Source: Hyphomicrobiales bacterium
Lineage (GTDB): Bacteria; Pseudomonadota; Alphaproteobacteria; Rhizobiales; Beijerinckiaceae
Reading direction: 5' to 3'
DNA length: 64,000 bases
Assembly: GCA_930633525.1 (NCBI GenBank)
Contig: CAKNFP010000001.1
Coordinates: 4,401,501 to 4,465,500 of the forward strand
Numbering within the stretch: the stretch's first letter is position 1; the number at the start of each line of letters is the position of its first letter. The notes under the pieces were generated by a model. It had not been told where the DNA came from. It made no database searches and worked only from the letters and a program-made list of their open reading frames with translations. Both the position numbers and the translations under genes were made by a program. Shown one piece after another: positions 63,931-64,000 of this stretch.

Positions 63931-64000
63931 TCAGCCCGCGAGGTCAGGACGCTGGCGAATCAGGCCTTCCTGGGCCACCGAGGCAATCAAGGCGCCGTCG
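63931..64000 (-). CDS. tesB: C-terminus of acyl-CoA thioesterase II, remainder outside window
   Basis: The last 22 codons of a minus-strand gene, reading GALIASVAQEGLIRQR then PDLAG and stop at 63931-63933. ASVAQEGLIR is the conserved C-terminal end of TesB. The tesB-glnK-amtB order is common in Hyphomicrobiales. Hydrolyses acyl-CoA; the rest of the gene continues beyond base 64000. Confidence 0.75.
   Translation of the reverse strand, partial: DGALIASVAQEGLIRQRPDLAG

Overview
The window is GC-rich, densely coded alphaproteobacterial chromosome. Several gene orders point to the Hyphomicrobiales (Rhizobiales): tesB-glnK-amtB-ftsK-lolA-type gene-xth, leuS-lptE-holA, and rsmB-heparinase-like gene-purH. 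The intergenic hairpin repeats of the 'GAGCAT...ATGCTC' and 'CTCTCCCC...GGGGAGAG' kinds fit the same group. A perfect EcfG-type promoter and a perfect CtrA-type box agree with this placement. I cannot fix the genus from sequence alone. No rRNA, tRNA, CRISPR array, insertion sequence or phage gene was seen.

Layout. 1-5100: end of an alcohol dehydrogenase, a lipid A-type acyltransferase, a DUF1223 protein, a LysE exporter, a small secreted protein and a DMT transporter. 5280-5900: a YciE/YciF-type ferritin-like stress gene behind a general-stress promoter. 6250-18000: a catabolic island for aldonic/uronic acids. It has a uronate dehydrogenase-like SDR and a mannonate dehydratase on the plus strand, facing a minus-strand run of solute-binding protein, two permeases, a double ATPase and an enolase-superfamily sugar-acid dehydratase, plus an IlvD/EDD-type dehydratase. 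The ABC parts are of the long form often seen with oligosaccharides, so the island probably imports a uronate- or aldonate-containing glycoside and dehydrates its acids to 2-keto-3-deoxy intermediates; the later enzymes are not here. 18300-24440: a DUF2092 protein, a glycine-rich secreted protein and a MexAB-like RND efflux pair.

24440-31140 is a patchwork: a gene-poor stretch with an AT-rich patch, a disordered acidic protein, an L,D-transpeptidase, a cyclopropane-fatty-acid synthase family gene, an AT-richer gene resembling Stv-type putative adhesins, an orphan TRAP binding protein behind an EcfG-like promoter, and a small SdhAF4 (DUF1674) gene. 31290-39450 is housekeeping: htpX, rsmB, a heparinase II/III-like gene, purH, a beta-carbonic anhydrase and asd. 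41450-46740 is a second, complete dipeptide-type ABC operon in the order binding protein, permease, permease, ATPase, ATPase. 46860-51080 is holA, lptE and leuS, with yggS divergent from leuS.

52050-53205 holds a tandem pair of diverged paralogues of unknown function, next to an AT-rich patch; this is the best candidate for something undescribed. 53300-64000 returns to core functions: a HAD phosphatase, a YkuD-fold protein, an orphan OmpR-type regulator, a cyclic-nucleotide-binding protein, exonuclease III, a predicted outer-membrane barrel, a LolA-type protein, ftsK, amtB, glnK (with a sigma-54-type promoter) and the last codons of tesB.
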